NCBI GenBank assembly: GCA_023213395.1
Contig: CM041465.1
Location: forward strand, 140,561,741-140,625,740
DNA length: 64,000 bases
Direction: 5' to 3'
Source: Cycas panzhihuaensis
Taxonomy: Eukaryota > Cycadophyta
Part shown: piece after piece, positions 47,721-59,148 of the stretch
Layout of the letters: every line of letters starts with the position of its first letter
Numbering within the stretch: the stretch's first letter is position 1
Notes under the pieces: generated by a model
Databases searched by the model: none
What the model was told of the DNA's origin: nothing
What the model saw: only the letters and a program-made list of their open reading frames with translations
Program-made: the position numbers and the translations under genes

Positions 47721-48892
47721 GTTATAAAAAACTTTAAAACATATAAAGTATACTTTTACTAAATCAAAAGAGTCAATAAATGAATAATGTTTGATATGAT
47801 GTCAAATATCCTCTTTAAAAAAAAAGTAATGCCCTTTGAAAATGAATCAATTGAATATAACCTTTATAGGTACAATAAGAAAATAATTGTTGCAATAATG
47901 ATAAATGCTTTCAATATATGTATGCCTTTGAAATAATCTTTGATATACTTTTTAGATATAATTTGAGATAAAATGAATATAAAAATAAGTTTGAATGTAA
48001 TAAAGATCCTTTAAGTATGCAAATTTGAAATAAACTTTAATGATAAAAAAGAATAAAATTTTCAACCTTTTGATTTTTTCAAATGTAGGGGTATGTCAAA
48101 TGCTTAAGTTTAACAACTTCAAAAGTATACTGAACGATATCAGAATAAGGTGGAACTTCACCATCATGAAGGTAAACAAAATATGAATCCAAGGGAATTG
48201 ACCATTTTGAAAACAGATTTGTATAAGTCAAATTTTGAATGACCAAATTTGCAGGCCTTGATTTGAGGCATAACAGGAGTAGGGGGCTCAAAATTATATA
48301 AAAATACTAATAAAATACTTGTAAAATGCTATAATGTAATCAAATATTATTTTTAAGATTACAAAATATACTTTCAATTGAGAAAAATTAAAAAATTATA
48401 TATAAAAAGTGTAAATATGGCAAGTTTAAAGTAATAAAGTCCCTTTACGTTGAGTGATTTGAAAAATAGTAAAAATATATTAAAATGTATAAAAAAAAAA
48501 ACTATTTCATATCAAAGATAATTGAGCCAGCTTCCCAATAAAACTGACAGAACTGAATTTGGATGCCAAACAGAGAAGTTATAGCAGAAATGCCAACATG
48601 TACCTTTATGGTAAAATGTTAAGAAAAATGTTAAAAACCACTAAAATGCCACTTTCGGTGATTAAAATAGTGGTCAAAATGAATTCTTAAAAATAAAATA
48701 AAAGATGGATAATGAATTTTGTTGAATATAGATCATTGTAGAACAAATCCAGACAGAAAATAATTTCCTGGTAATAAAATATAATGAGTTCAAAAAGTGA
48801 TTTTGTAAAAAGTTTAAAAAAGGCTGAAAAAATGACTGATTTAACTTTAAATCAACTGAAATGGGGTCAAATCAGCACCAAATTGGTTCACA
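47721..48892 (-). other. C1 leader, part adjacent to gag, conserved in C2
   Basis: Non-coding, colinear with C2 43125-44259. Similarity ends near 48890 at CACCAAATTGGT. Confidence 0.65.
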
Positions 48893-50568
48893 TCTTTAGG
48901 AACTACAAATTGTCCAACGATCTTCGGCTGAGAATTAGATTTCCTTAATTAATATAGATTTGGATAGGCTTGTTGGGAATATTGATTGGGTTCATGAGAC
49001 CAAAGATCATAGAAAATTTCTCGTAATGTGTTGTTACTTTGTAGCAAAGTGTCCTTAACAAGTTATAGCTTGAAAGAGGCCCTTTTGATCACTGAAGGAT
49101 TCATGGCTATTGAAGTAAATTTTACAAATACTAGAGTCGTTACATCACGAGCTCTTGCCCTGCCCTTGTCTTTTCAAAGAACTCAAGTATATTTTGTTGT
49201 TCTCAATCTCATCGAGATACCATAGTGGGTTTTGTTTAAGAAGGAGAGCAAACATCATGGTTCAATATGTATGTATTATTATTGATATTACTATTATGTT
49301 TTCTTCACAGTAATTTACAACGAGGTTGTATATTCTCCTTTTTTGGTTAAGCAATGGTTGTAGGATAACACATACTGCGTTTGATTACACTGCTGTGTTG
49401 TGCATGTAATAACACTAGATTGCATGCATGTCATATAAGATTAAATGCTCTACTCAGTATTTGCAACCATTAAATAGACTTTTTTATAGAATGATATGCA
49501 TCCTATTTGTTTCTATTCACAGAATGAAATTCTTGTTTGTTTCTTGAATTGTCTGCTCAGCAAGGAGATGCTCTTGCTAGAGAGCTAGTATTTGATGATA
49601 TGATTTTGGTTTCAGTCAATGTTAGAGCAGCATGAGAATGAGATTTTGAACCAGTTTTCTATAACAAAAAAATGGCAGACTTTATCGCCGCTTCGAATAA
49701 AAAAGTTAAGTGTTGTTTTCTCCCTCTAAGAGGAAAAATCTACTGATTTCATAAAAGTTGTTTCGATGATCTTTTGGCCGTTTTGAAAGTTGAATGCATT
49801 GTACTGAAAAGTTACAGTCTAAGAACTGTGGTAGAAATTTGACTGTTGCTAGAATGAGCTATGCACCTTGTAAGTACTTAGGCTACTCTCCATAATCCTT
49901 GAGGATGTTGGTGCCTTTTTAACAGCAGAACCTCACAACGTGTATAGAATGCAAAATGCTAATAGACTAGATAAATCAACACCACTTTTATTGTGGTTTT
50001 TGTTTGAAAAAAAAATAAATGTTACCATGCTTTGTAAATGGATGTTGTTGTTGCTAATATTGAATTTCAGTTCTCAAGCTAGGGTTTGGATGATTTTTGC
50101 TCACATGAAGTAATAATATCTTGAGTAGTTTGATCTTTAGATACTTATCCTTTTGAAGATATGGCTCAACAATTGGGCCTATACTTAAAATCACACATAT
50201 AACAAAGGGAAAAAGAGGTTCTTGAGGTAAATATGGCTCTGCTACCAAATTACTTAGCAGATCTCAATTAGGGTCATGGATCTACACAACGTGAGATTCA
50301 AGTATCAATTGATACTGAATATACAGTGAAGAAAAAAAATATTTTAGAAAATGTTAAGAACGATTGCTCTTCAAAAATGTAGTTATGGAATCAAATCAAA
50401 CGAATGGCAAGTTAAAGTAGGATTCTACTAGGTTTGGAGGATATAACTCAAGTCAGAAGTTGGAAATACTGATGAGTAATGGTTAAAGAGTTGTACTTCA
50501 ACCCAGATTTGTATGAGTATAGGCCTTTCAATGTGAATACTTCAAATAAACCAAATCTTTTCTTTCCC
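48893..50568. other. C1-specific internal segment (cargo)
   Basis: Occupies the same site as the C2-specific segment but is unrelated to it. It includes 65 open codons at 49028-49225 (plus) and exon-like text near 49560-49620 (GGAGATGCTCTTGCTAGAGA). Composition is less AT-rich than the flanks and looks like genic intron or exon sequence. Homology to C2 resumes near 50570 (AATATATTGACAAA). Function unknown. Confidence 0.45.
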
Positions 50569-50757
50569 CCTTTTTAATATATTGACAAAAAATATATCTG
50601 GCAAATAAGATGCATGTATATGTATTTGAGATATTTTCAAATATATTGTAGATATATTAGAAATATGTGTTCAAAACTAAAACAGTAACTAAAGAACCTG
50701 GAAGATGTAGCTGTAGTAGATTTGTAGTTGAAAATAGGCTTCAAAGCTTCTAGTAGA

Positions 50758-51320
50758 CAGATCTGCAGTATATACTTCTTCAGAAACCTAAATATGTTCC
50801 AAAGATTATAGATCTGTAAAAAGACTTAAGAATGTAGTCAAAATATGTGATGAAAAAATATAGATCTGAAAAGAAATATAGCAGATCTGAACTAAATGTT
50901 GCAGATCTGAAATAACTATGCCAGAAAATAGTGTAATACTTCCTGAAATAAGCAGATCCGAAGTAAAAACCAGTAGATCTAAAAGAATATTTAATATTTG
51001 AGTAGAATAAACTAGGAAACTATCAAATATTTGATACAAAGAGCAGATCTAAAAAATATAAGCCAGATCTATAGAAAACTATGGTAGATTTAAAGTAAAA
51101 ATTATAGATCTTGAAGAAAAAGCCATATGAATCTTACATGCAACTGATCTCCTTTACAGATCTGCGAAAAATATTAGATAAAATAGATAAATATACTTGA
51201 AAAACTATCAAATATATGATCAAAATTGTAGATCTGAAAAAATATATATATCAAATATGATAAAAAGCTTGAATACAAATAAATTGTTGCTGAAATACGT
51301 TGATCTTCTTTGTAGATCTA
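50758..51320 (-). repeat. AGATCT-rich leader of C1
   Basis: About twelve AGATCT palindromes in about 560 bases, the same motif as in C2. It lies directly downstream of the PBS on the minus strand. Confidence 0.7.
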
Positions 51321-51540
51321 GAAATATAACAAACAATCTGCATAAATCTGAAAAAATCTGAAGTATATTTGTTATACTAGGAAATAGCTCAATAATAATT
51401 AAAACTTGATGAAAAACTAGAGGAAATTTACTGAAAAAAAATTACAGAAAATAAATATCACTGATATTATTTACTTGTGTGAAAATCTGCCTCAAAATCT
51501 TCTTGCTTTTTCGAAAAACTTCATAGATCAGCAATCGCCT

Positions 51541-51594
51541 ACTCTAATACCAAATGTAGGAAAAATAATAGAGCAAAACTATGCTCTGATACCA
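51541..51594 (-). promoter_or_regulatory. Duplicated primer-binding site of C1
   Basis: A perfect PBS (TGGTATCAGAGC, minus, at 51583-51594) directly follows the LTR. Forty-two bases on, an LTR-end-like TTTTTCCTACATT precedes a second, slightly decayed PBS (TGGTATTAGAGT, 51541-51552). The second one is followed by AGGCGATT, as in C2, so it is probably the original site. Confidence 0.7.
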
Positions 51595-51596
51595 AA

Positions 51597-52013
51597 TGTA
51601 GGAACAAATATTGTAGGAGAATAGGGCAGAACATAGAATAATATTCAATAGATCAATACATTAATATAAATCTTCAATACATCAATGTTGCAATGTAGCA
51701 TAAACATGAGAGCTTGAATCTTCAATCCATTGTTGAAAGTGAGCAATACAATTTTCTCAAATGAGGGTAGTATCTAAAAACACCAGGGTTGTACACCCCT
51801 CAATATTTATAATTTGGGGGAGGAGGGAAACTCCTCAACCCTTGAATTCAAAATAATAATAAAATAAAGTTAACTTAACTCAAATGAAACTAACTTAAAT
51901 CAAAGTTAAACTTACCTTAACATGTTAAGTATCACATATCTACATTGAAGTTGATGAGGTATACAATCTTGGTTGAAAAGGTGGGAGTGGAGTGATGGTG
52001 ATTAACTCTAACA
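51597..52013 (-). repeat. C1 5' LTR (417 bp)
   Basis: Matches 40868-41294. On the minus strand starts TGTTAGAGTTAATC and ends TTTGTTCCTACA. Confidence 0.9.
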
Positions 52014-52018
52014 TATTT

Positions 52019-53346
52019 TTTGAAACTTAAAAAATTTTGTATTTGTTTTCAAAAATTTAATTAAATTGGATAGTTTTTTGAAATCTGGTTTTCAACCCCT
52101 TCATATTGGTAGGTGGTCATATGGAGAGTGTATATGGCTAGGGGCTAACTTATTAGGGACCAAACTTTAAATGCCAATAAATTGAATTGGATAGTTTTTT
52201 ATTTTTTAAAAATTATATTTAAAATTTAATAAAATTTTGATTCCATTACCAATTTCTTAAGGATCACACACTTTTATATGACATACTAGTACATTTTGCT
52301 CCATAACTTCTCATAGGAGTATGAGAATCAGACGTCGTCTGTTGTGTTGGAAAGCTGACTTTAAGAAAGTCATAACGAGTGGTCACACAACCTACTTTGG
52401 ATAGAAGAAGATAGAGAAATTTTAGGGTAAAGTTGATGCAAAGGCGTAAAACATCATTTTGGATGAGTTTTGTGTCAATTTTTAGAAAAATTTCACTCAA
52501 TCCTAATGTTTTTCATGGCTCCAAACATGGTGGTGACCTTATTTTTGAGAAATGGTAGATGATTGTTATAGTTTGGTTTAAAATCAAACATTTTGAGGCC
52601 CATTTATGAAAATTTGAGGCCTATTTCAGTTGAAAATTTACATTAAGTGAAATATTTGATGGATTTATCATATGAGACATCCTTGATATGCTAAACTTTC
52701 ATTTCCCCCTTCACAACATCATATTTGGTTTTGTGGATGATAAAAGCCCTAAACAAACATATAGATTACTTAGATATTAAAACAATTTATGTTATTTAAT
52801 TAGATGACAAATACAATTACCTTGTTACAGTTAACTTACCATTGCCAAGAAGGTTGGCTTGGTCTTAGAGTAGATTATTCAAGATGATCTAGTTGTCGAC
52901 TTAATCTAGCTAATGAAACTTTGAAAAAGTCCTATAAACAATTTAGAGAGATGATGAACCATGTATCTGAAGTGATTTCCTAGTGAACTTGTAATTACAA
53001 TGGTTGGTCACCCATGTATTTCGATAGATGGATTTTATTTTATATGGACTTAGATATCATTTTTCTTGATTTGATGGACAACTTAATATAAATTAAAAAT
53101 AGGCACCACACAGGTGAAGATATGAAGATGTACGCAAAACACGTTATATATAAGTTTATGGAGATAACATATAGTTATAGGTCTTGATAGATTATAGATG
53201 ATTTTGGTGATTAATGTAGAAGCTTTGCTCGAGCCTTATGGTGTGATGAGTTCATCCTAATATATAGGATACAGATGTCAACATACAAGATGAAGACATG
53301 AAGACTCAAGATCAAGATTCAAGGATATTAAACATTATGGGGGGGG
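52019..53346 (+). other. Element E internal region, right part, ending in a PPT
   Basis: 1.3 kb without a recognised domain. The last bases, CATTATGGGGGGGG (53333-53346), form the polypurine tract directly before the 3' LTR. Confidence 0.6.
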
Positions 53347-53811
53347 TGTTAAAACCTAATGTTTAATGTATACATGATGTACAAATATACTTCCTACCAT
53401 TCACCTACTTCAAGATATGTGAGATGCATGCATATCGATGTTATACCACTATTGGATGATGTAAAGGCTCATTATATATGATAGTCTACTCATGAGGTGA
53501 TTCTCACTATATATTTGTATTCTCACTACTTGAGAACTTGAGAGAGGAGAGAGGAGAAAGATGTAATCGTTATGATCATAATTGGAGTCCTAACTCCACC
53601 TTCTCCCATGGTTTTTCCCATACTGAGTTTTCCACATATAAATCTTAGTGTCTTATGGTGATGATTATGTTTGATGATTGCTTTACTTTATATGTTTGAT
53701 GTTTTATACTCATAAGTTCGTATGATTACATATTCATATTTTTAATATGGTATTAAATCCATGTATACATATTTTAACATGGTGTCAGATCTATGCATCC
53801 ATATTTTAACA
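53347..53811 (+). repeat. Element E 3' LTR (465 bp)
   Basis: Same length as the left copy. Starts TGTTAAAACC and ends ATTTTAACA. It also contains two PBS-like units (TATGGTATTAAATCC, CATGGTGTCAGATC), so these belong to the LTR proper. Confidence 0.92.
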
Positions 53812-53816
53812 CCTAG

Positions 53817-54146
53817 AGCATGGTACTCTAGGATAGACAAGTATTTCAGAGATCAAGGATTCGAGAGAACCTAATTAGATCCAAATCTATATATCAAAAT
53901 CGAAGGAGATTCTATATTAATTATAGGACTTTATGTTGATGACCTAGTCTATACAGGAAATGACTCCCACCTTTCTCAAAAATTCAAGGATGACATATGC
54001 AAAGAGTTTTAAATTATTGACTTAGATTTAATACATTACTTCCTAAGACTAGATGTTTGGCAAGATGATGATGGTATCTTTGTCTCTTAAAGGAAATATA
54101 CCTTGGACTTACTCCAAAAGTTTAAGATAAGTGATTACAAGGCCTT
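53817..54146 (+). pseudogene. Element D reverse transcriptase, middle piece
   Basis: Continues the RT after E. Reads AWYSRIDKYFRDQGFERT, then LIIGLYVDDLVYTGND near 53930, where the catalytic Tyr-Val-Asp-Asp is intact. After that come FLRLDVWQDDDGIFVS and KYTLDLLQKFKISDYKAF. Two stops. Interrupted at 54147 by B2. Confidence 0.88.
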
Positions 54147-54480
54147 TGTTAGGTTTAATATTCCTCATCCCACTTCCACCTTAGAAATATATGAGTGCAC
54201 ACATGTTAATGGTAAGTTAGATGCATTTATTTTAATGTTAAGCTATGCATTATTTTATATTATTTTAAATTCTAGAGGTTAAGGAGGTTTCCCTCCTCCC
54301 TCATAACTATATGTTCTATGGGGTTCTAAAGAACGGTGTTCTTTAACACCACCTACTTTGGAACATTTGTATACTCTTCAACTATGGCTTCAATACAATG
54401 ATATATTTCGAATGTATTTTTAATATGGATTGAGATCAATGTTTACCTACTCTGCTCTACTCTATGATACATTTCCAACA
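54147..54480 (+). repeat. B2 5' LTR, PBS at 54483-54494
   Basis: TGTTAGGTTTAATA to ATTTCCAACA. Perfect stem-loop GGTGTT-CTTT-AACACC at 54335-54350. The PBS reads TAGTATTAGAGA (9 of 12). Confidence 0.9.
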
Positions 54481-54494
54481 TTTAGTATTAGAGA

Positions 54495-57400
54495 ACATGA
54501 TTCAACCCATGACAAGTTTATTTACTAATATTTCAATTTATACTATAGTTTTTAATATTATTTCTTATATAGTTTTGATAAATAATTCATGTTTTTATTC
54601 ATACAAGCTTATTAATCATGTTTTTCTCCAAGTATTTATTATAAAATTGAGCACGCTCAGCACAATAATAGTTTAGTATAGTTATTTTCTAAATTTAATT
54701 GATAAAATATTATGTTTTCTATTATTTTACATCATATGTTTAAAGGTTAGGTAAGGTTTTATGATTTCAATAAGCAGGTGCGAACTCTACATTACTCAGA
54801 ATCTTAGCATATTACTATCCGTTTAAATCTTCAGTGAACCAGCTTTGCAACTCATTCAATGGATTTGAAAATCACTACCCCTATGAGGAGATATCTCTCT
54901 GAGAATCTCAGTGGCTCAATTTTTGTAGTGAAACCCCATTGCTCCTTCCTCACGTGCTTATTTTTTCTCATTTTATTTGTTATTTTACTGATTAGACTCA
55001 GGTGCAGGCCTCTCAAGGTCTATGTAAAGTTGTCTTAGGGTTATTTGACATATTTTATAGGTTGTATCACCTCCTATTATATATACAAACTCCCTAGACT
55101 CTAAATCTTAATTCTCAGCATAAGAGTAAGTGTTCAACATGAAATTTGATAGGAGCCTTTCCATTAGAAATATCGAGAAGCTCCTCCATTTTCATCAAGA
55201 TCCGTTGCCTATGTCAGGAGTACAAGCCACTTGAAATCCCCCTACGTGGATGTACTTACTACTCAGGTATTTTCTTAATTTTACATATTTTTTACAAATA
55301 TTTTTTCTTTTTTTTTTTTTTTAATCTATGGAATGGTCCAGTACCAGGAGAACCCTCAGTGATTGAATAGAATCTATTAGGATTGATTTTTATGATAAAA
55401 TCTAATCAGGATCTCTGGTTTCTCACTGTCCATCTATCCTCTATTCTATGCCTTGTTTCTCCTTTGTTTAATTAGTTTCTGAATACACACACACACACAT
55501 ACATACACACATACACATACACACATACACACACACATACACACACACACACACACATATATAAAATCAATCCTCGTGTTGTGGTACCCTTCTCCTATGG
55601 TCAAATTAGTCTGATTTGGATTATTTTTTATGTCTTTCTGACCGAATTCACTCTCTATGCATCGCGTAGTTAATGAGTAATTATTTTTTATTAAAATATT
55701 TTTTTTTAAAGGTTTATGAGAAATTAAATTAAATTTAATAAAACTTTGATTATATGTATGATTTTGGGCTTACCCCCTCCATCAGTTGGCCCCCAGTCAC
55801 ATATACCTCCATATAATCGTGCTTTAATGTTAAAAGGGGCAGATTTCAAACGTTAATAAACTCCTTTTTATATTTTTCATAATAAAAGACCATTAATAAT
55901 ATTCTATAATCCTTTGAGGTCATTTAGACCCCTTGGGCACTTAGTGGTTGGTCATATTGGGTCTATATATGACTAGCAACCTAACTCCAAAGAGGCTTAT
56001 TATATATTTCTTTTAAAATTTTTATTTTATTAATACTCAAAGAGGTCTAGTGGATTTTTTCACTATAACTCTACACTTGAGTGTTAGTTGCTTACAAAGT
56101 TAGACTTGTTGGATTCATATTTTAGTGCTCTTTAGCTTAGTACCATCTTTTATTCAATTTGAGTTTTATTTCAGTAGTGTTTAACTTAATCAAAGCTGAT
56201 CTTCCCTTTCAGCACTTATTTCACTTACCAAAAGGGGGTTTGTTCATTGTTTCTTCAATAACTTAATTATTATAGCTCTATTTTTCAAACTATAAGAAGC
56301 AACGAAAAGAATTTTTAGATCTCTACATATTATAATTAGTTTTATCTTATTTTTATAGTATTTTATAAGTCTTTAAAGCTCCTCAAGTCAAGGCTCTAGT
56401 TTAGCTCTAATAGGCACATTTTGTAATATTTTTGAGTAAATCTTTCATCTTAATTAAATCCATTTGAATATTATTTACTACTAATTAGTTGTTTGATGAT
56501 ATTTATTGGTTTTTATAAGATTACAATTTGATTTACAACTTTTAGCATCAATTTTAGCTTCTTGAGGATCAAGAGGTCTACTTGGATCAATACATCAAAT
56601 TAGTACTAGTTACCTTAATCACTTATTTTATTTTACACTTTCATTTATATTTAGAATAATTTTTTGAGATAATTTTAAATATTATATCTTCTTAAAATTT
56701 TCAAAGTATACCTAATTTATTTCTAAATTTACAAAGGAACTTCTTGTCATTTGATTCACATTAGTACAAAAAATATTATTTCTACATCTCAAAGTCATTT
56801 ATTTAGTTAAAAAAGGCATTGCAAAGGGTATAATCACAAGTTATTTTACTTATTTTTATGCTTCTAAGTTCACTTAATATTCTAAGACTTAAAAGCATTT
56901 AAATATTTAAAGCATTATTGATTTATTACATCGCTTAGAGAGGATGCATATAATATATTTATTTACAAAGAACATCTTAATTTGAAAGATATTAGATTGC
57001 ATTTGATCATTCAAGGAACATATTTTTTCATCATATTTTGATTGATTGAACACACATTTATTTGAAAATTTATATTTCAGGCTTCTTGATTTACTAGTAG
57101 AAGGTGTATTTCAGTTGCTTTAAAGCCATTGCATTTGAAAGTTAAAAAGTGCATAAAAGTGCATAACTATAAACTTATTCTTTTGAACTTTTAAGAATTT
57201 CAAGGTACACTCTATTAAACATTTTATTTTTAAGATATATATATTCATTATTTCTTAAAAGGAATATAGTTTGAATATTATTTTCAATCCAAGAGGGTAT
57301 TTGCCTTTCATTCTTTAAAGAATCTCTTAGCTGATTGATTAAGAAGGCATTTGAACATTAAAATAAATTGAAGTTTCATTTATTTGAATTCTCTTTTTAG

Positions 57401-57695
57401 TACCTTATTATTCAATCAAATTTTTGGAAAAGAAGTACATTTAGTTTACTTTGAAAATGAAGCTTGTTATTTTATTTTGCATATTATTTTCAAAGGACCA
57501 TTTATCATTTTCAATTCAAAAGGATATTTGATTACATAAAGAAACATTTATCTCACCTCATTTTTTCATACTTTGAATAGTGAAATTTATTCTAAAGTAT
57601 CATTTATTATTTGTTCATTTAAGGATTACTCTTCTTATTTGTTCATTAAAAATCATTTTTTTTTATCATATACTAAAATCTTTTATACAATGACA
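54495..57695 (+). other. B2 leader
   Basis: 3.2 kb, non-coding, alignable to the B1 leader. The motif GCAGGTGCGAACTCTACATT is at 54774-54793. It includes an AC-rich microsatellite. Confidence 0.6.
55483..55562. repeat. (CA)n/(CATACA)n microsatellite
   Basis: About 80 bases of CACACA and CATACA followed by TATATA. Missing from B1 at the equivalent position, so it expanded after the copies separated. Confidence 0.95.
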
Positions 57696-58358
57696 ATGAA
57701 TCCAAGTAATATAATCTTTTCTATATTTGACAGAAATGATTTTCAGCTATAAAGAATAATAATGAAAGCATACTTTATTGCAAATGACCTTTAAAAGTAT
57801 GTAAAAGATGGATATGTACCAAATATTAAAGAAGATATGAAAAAGGACAATGAAGCCCTAATACTATTATTTTATAGAATAGATGATAATGTATTCTCTA
57901 ATGTTTATGAAATGACCACAACCAAATCTATACAGGATACTTTAGAATTGATTTATGGGGGAGATACCTTGGAATTTAATATTACTAATTATATTAATGA
58001 TGTTTTTCCTGTGAGGCAGATGTTAGAGTAGGTGCATTTTGATGAAAAGACTAATGTTACTTATACTAATATAGATTTCAATAAAAGTAATGACTCTAAT
58101 GTTGTATTTGGTGAGATAATATGTACCTTAGACTTGACTAAAGTAAAAGAAAAATATCAAGATAAAGCTACCTCTACTCATTCAAATCAAGCTATGCCTA
58201 CTTGGAAGCCATTTAAACCACATAATATTAAAAATGCATACTTTGCTGAAAGAATGATAAGGCAAGTTGTTGACTACATCAAGGATGATGATCAAGCTAA
58301 AGGATAAGTATTTAAAGTCCTTTTCAAGTATAGGTACCACAAGTTCAAGGAGAAATAA
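57696..58358 (+). pseudogene. B2 gag, broken
   Basis: ATG at 57696 opens MNPSNIIFSIFDRNDFQL, then a stop. TAA at 57792 falls at the same codon as the B1 stop (30459). After that come KKDNEALILLFYRIDDNVFS, a stop near 58029, and from 58032 a further open block up to DDDQAKG, a stop and VFKVLFKYRYHKFKEK, ending TAA at 58356, 20 bases before the PPT. Same domain plan as B1. Confidence 0.78.
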
Positions 58359-58390
58359 AAGATGATCATGATGAACATTAAGGGGCAGTA

Positions 58391-58723
58391 TGTTAGGGTT
58401 AATATTTCTCACCCCACTCCTACCTTAGAAATATGCGAGTACACACATGTTAACGGTAAGTTAAGTGAGTTTATTTTAATATTAAGTTATGCATTACTTT
58501 ATATTATTTTAAATGTTGAAGCTTGAGGAGGTTTCCCTCCTCCATCACAATTATATATTCTATGGGTTTTAAACATTGATGTTCTTTAACACCACCTACT
58601 TTGGAACATTTGTATACTCTTCAACTATGTCTTCAATACAATGATATATTTCAAATGTATTTTTAATATAGATTGAGATCAATGTTTACATGCTCCACTC
58701 TGCTCTCTATTATATTTCCAACA
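58391..58723 (+). repeat. B2 3' LTR
   Basis: TGTTAGGGTTAATA to ATTTCCAACA, with stem-loop GATGTTCTTTAACACC at 58578-58593. Confidence 0.9.
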
Positions 58724-58728
58724 CCCTT

Positions 58729-59148
58729 ATCCATACTAGCAGAAGTTAGTATCAACTATGCAAACTTGATAATTCTACATTGATGTATCCTACATTATAT
58801 AAACGGTTGATTGGGAGCCTAATATAGTTGACATCTATATGACTTAATATCATGCATGTAGTTAGTATTGTATCAAGATTTATGAAAGATCCTAAATTTA
58901 CACATTGGTAAGTAGATAAACATATTCTATGGTATCTAAAGGCCATGACAAACTATGGGCTATATTACAAACCTTCACCAAGTTTTAGATTGATTAGGTA
59001 TACAAATTTTGATTAGACAGGTGGTATTAATGATAAAAAGTCTACTTCTAATATATATTCAGTTTAGGTTCAACAATTATTGCATGGAGTACCAAAAAAT
59101 ATAATATCATCTCCTTATCTATAGTAGAAGTAGAGTATAAGGCATAAG
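58729..59148 (+). pseudogene. Element D RT/RNase H, C-terminal piece, truncated
   Basis: Reads LIGSLI near 58807, VSRFMKDPKFTHW near 58870, ILWYLKAMTNYGLYYKP near 58925, and a degenerate RNase H (TGGINDKKSTS near 59019, VEYKA-like near 59128). It stops about 100 residues early because the 3' LTR begins directly afterwards. Contains several stops. Confidence 0.82.

Larger units (their letters stand above)
40868..52013 (-). mobile_element. Element C1: gag-only Copia-like LTR element in E
   Basis: LTRs at 40868-41294 (3') and 51597-52013 (5'), with perfect TSD TATTT (40863-40867, 52014-52018). On the minus strand the order is 5' LTR, PBS, leader with AGATCT cluster, 1.7-kb unique segment, conserved leader part, gag, PPT, 3' LTR. 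Length without C2 is about 5.46 kb. No pol domain is present. The gag is interrupted by C2, a copy of the same family. Confidence 0.93.
38301..53811 (+). mobile_element. Element E: non-autonomous LTR element in the D RT
   Basis: 465-bp LTRs at 38301-38765 and 53347-53811, PBS at 38766, PPT ATTATGGGGGGGG before the 3' LTR, and a perfect TSD CCTAG (38296-38300, 53812-53816). Without the nested C1 it is about 4.36 kb. The internal sequence has no gag or pol that I can recognise, as in LARD-type elements. By eye the LTRs differ at about one base in ten. Confidence 0.92.
54147..58723 (+). mobile_element. Element B2: gag-only Copia-like element in the D RT
   Basis: LTRs at 54147-54480 (334 bp) and 58391-58723 (333 bp), PBS at 54483, leader, broken gag (57696-58358), and PPT ATTAAGGGGCAG. 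TSD GCCTT/CCCTT (4 of 5). Same plan as B1 and alignable along its length. No pol. Confidence 0.9.

Noticed and set aside
46524-51320. AGATCT clusters as CRISPR or a regular satellite
   Set aside because: Spacing is irregular, repeats are short palindromes, and there are no spacers or cas genes. It is eukaryotic retrotransposon leader sequence.
55483-55562. AC-rich run as a functional Z-DNA or regulatory site
   Set aside because: It is a simple microsatellite absent from the sister copy B1, best explained by slippage.
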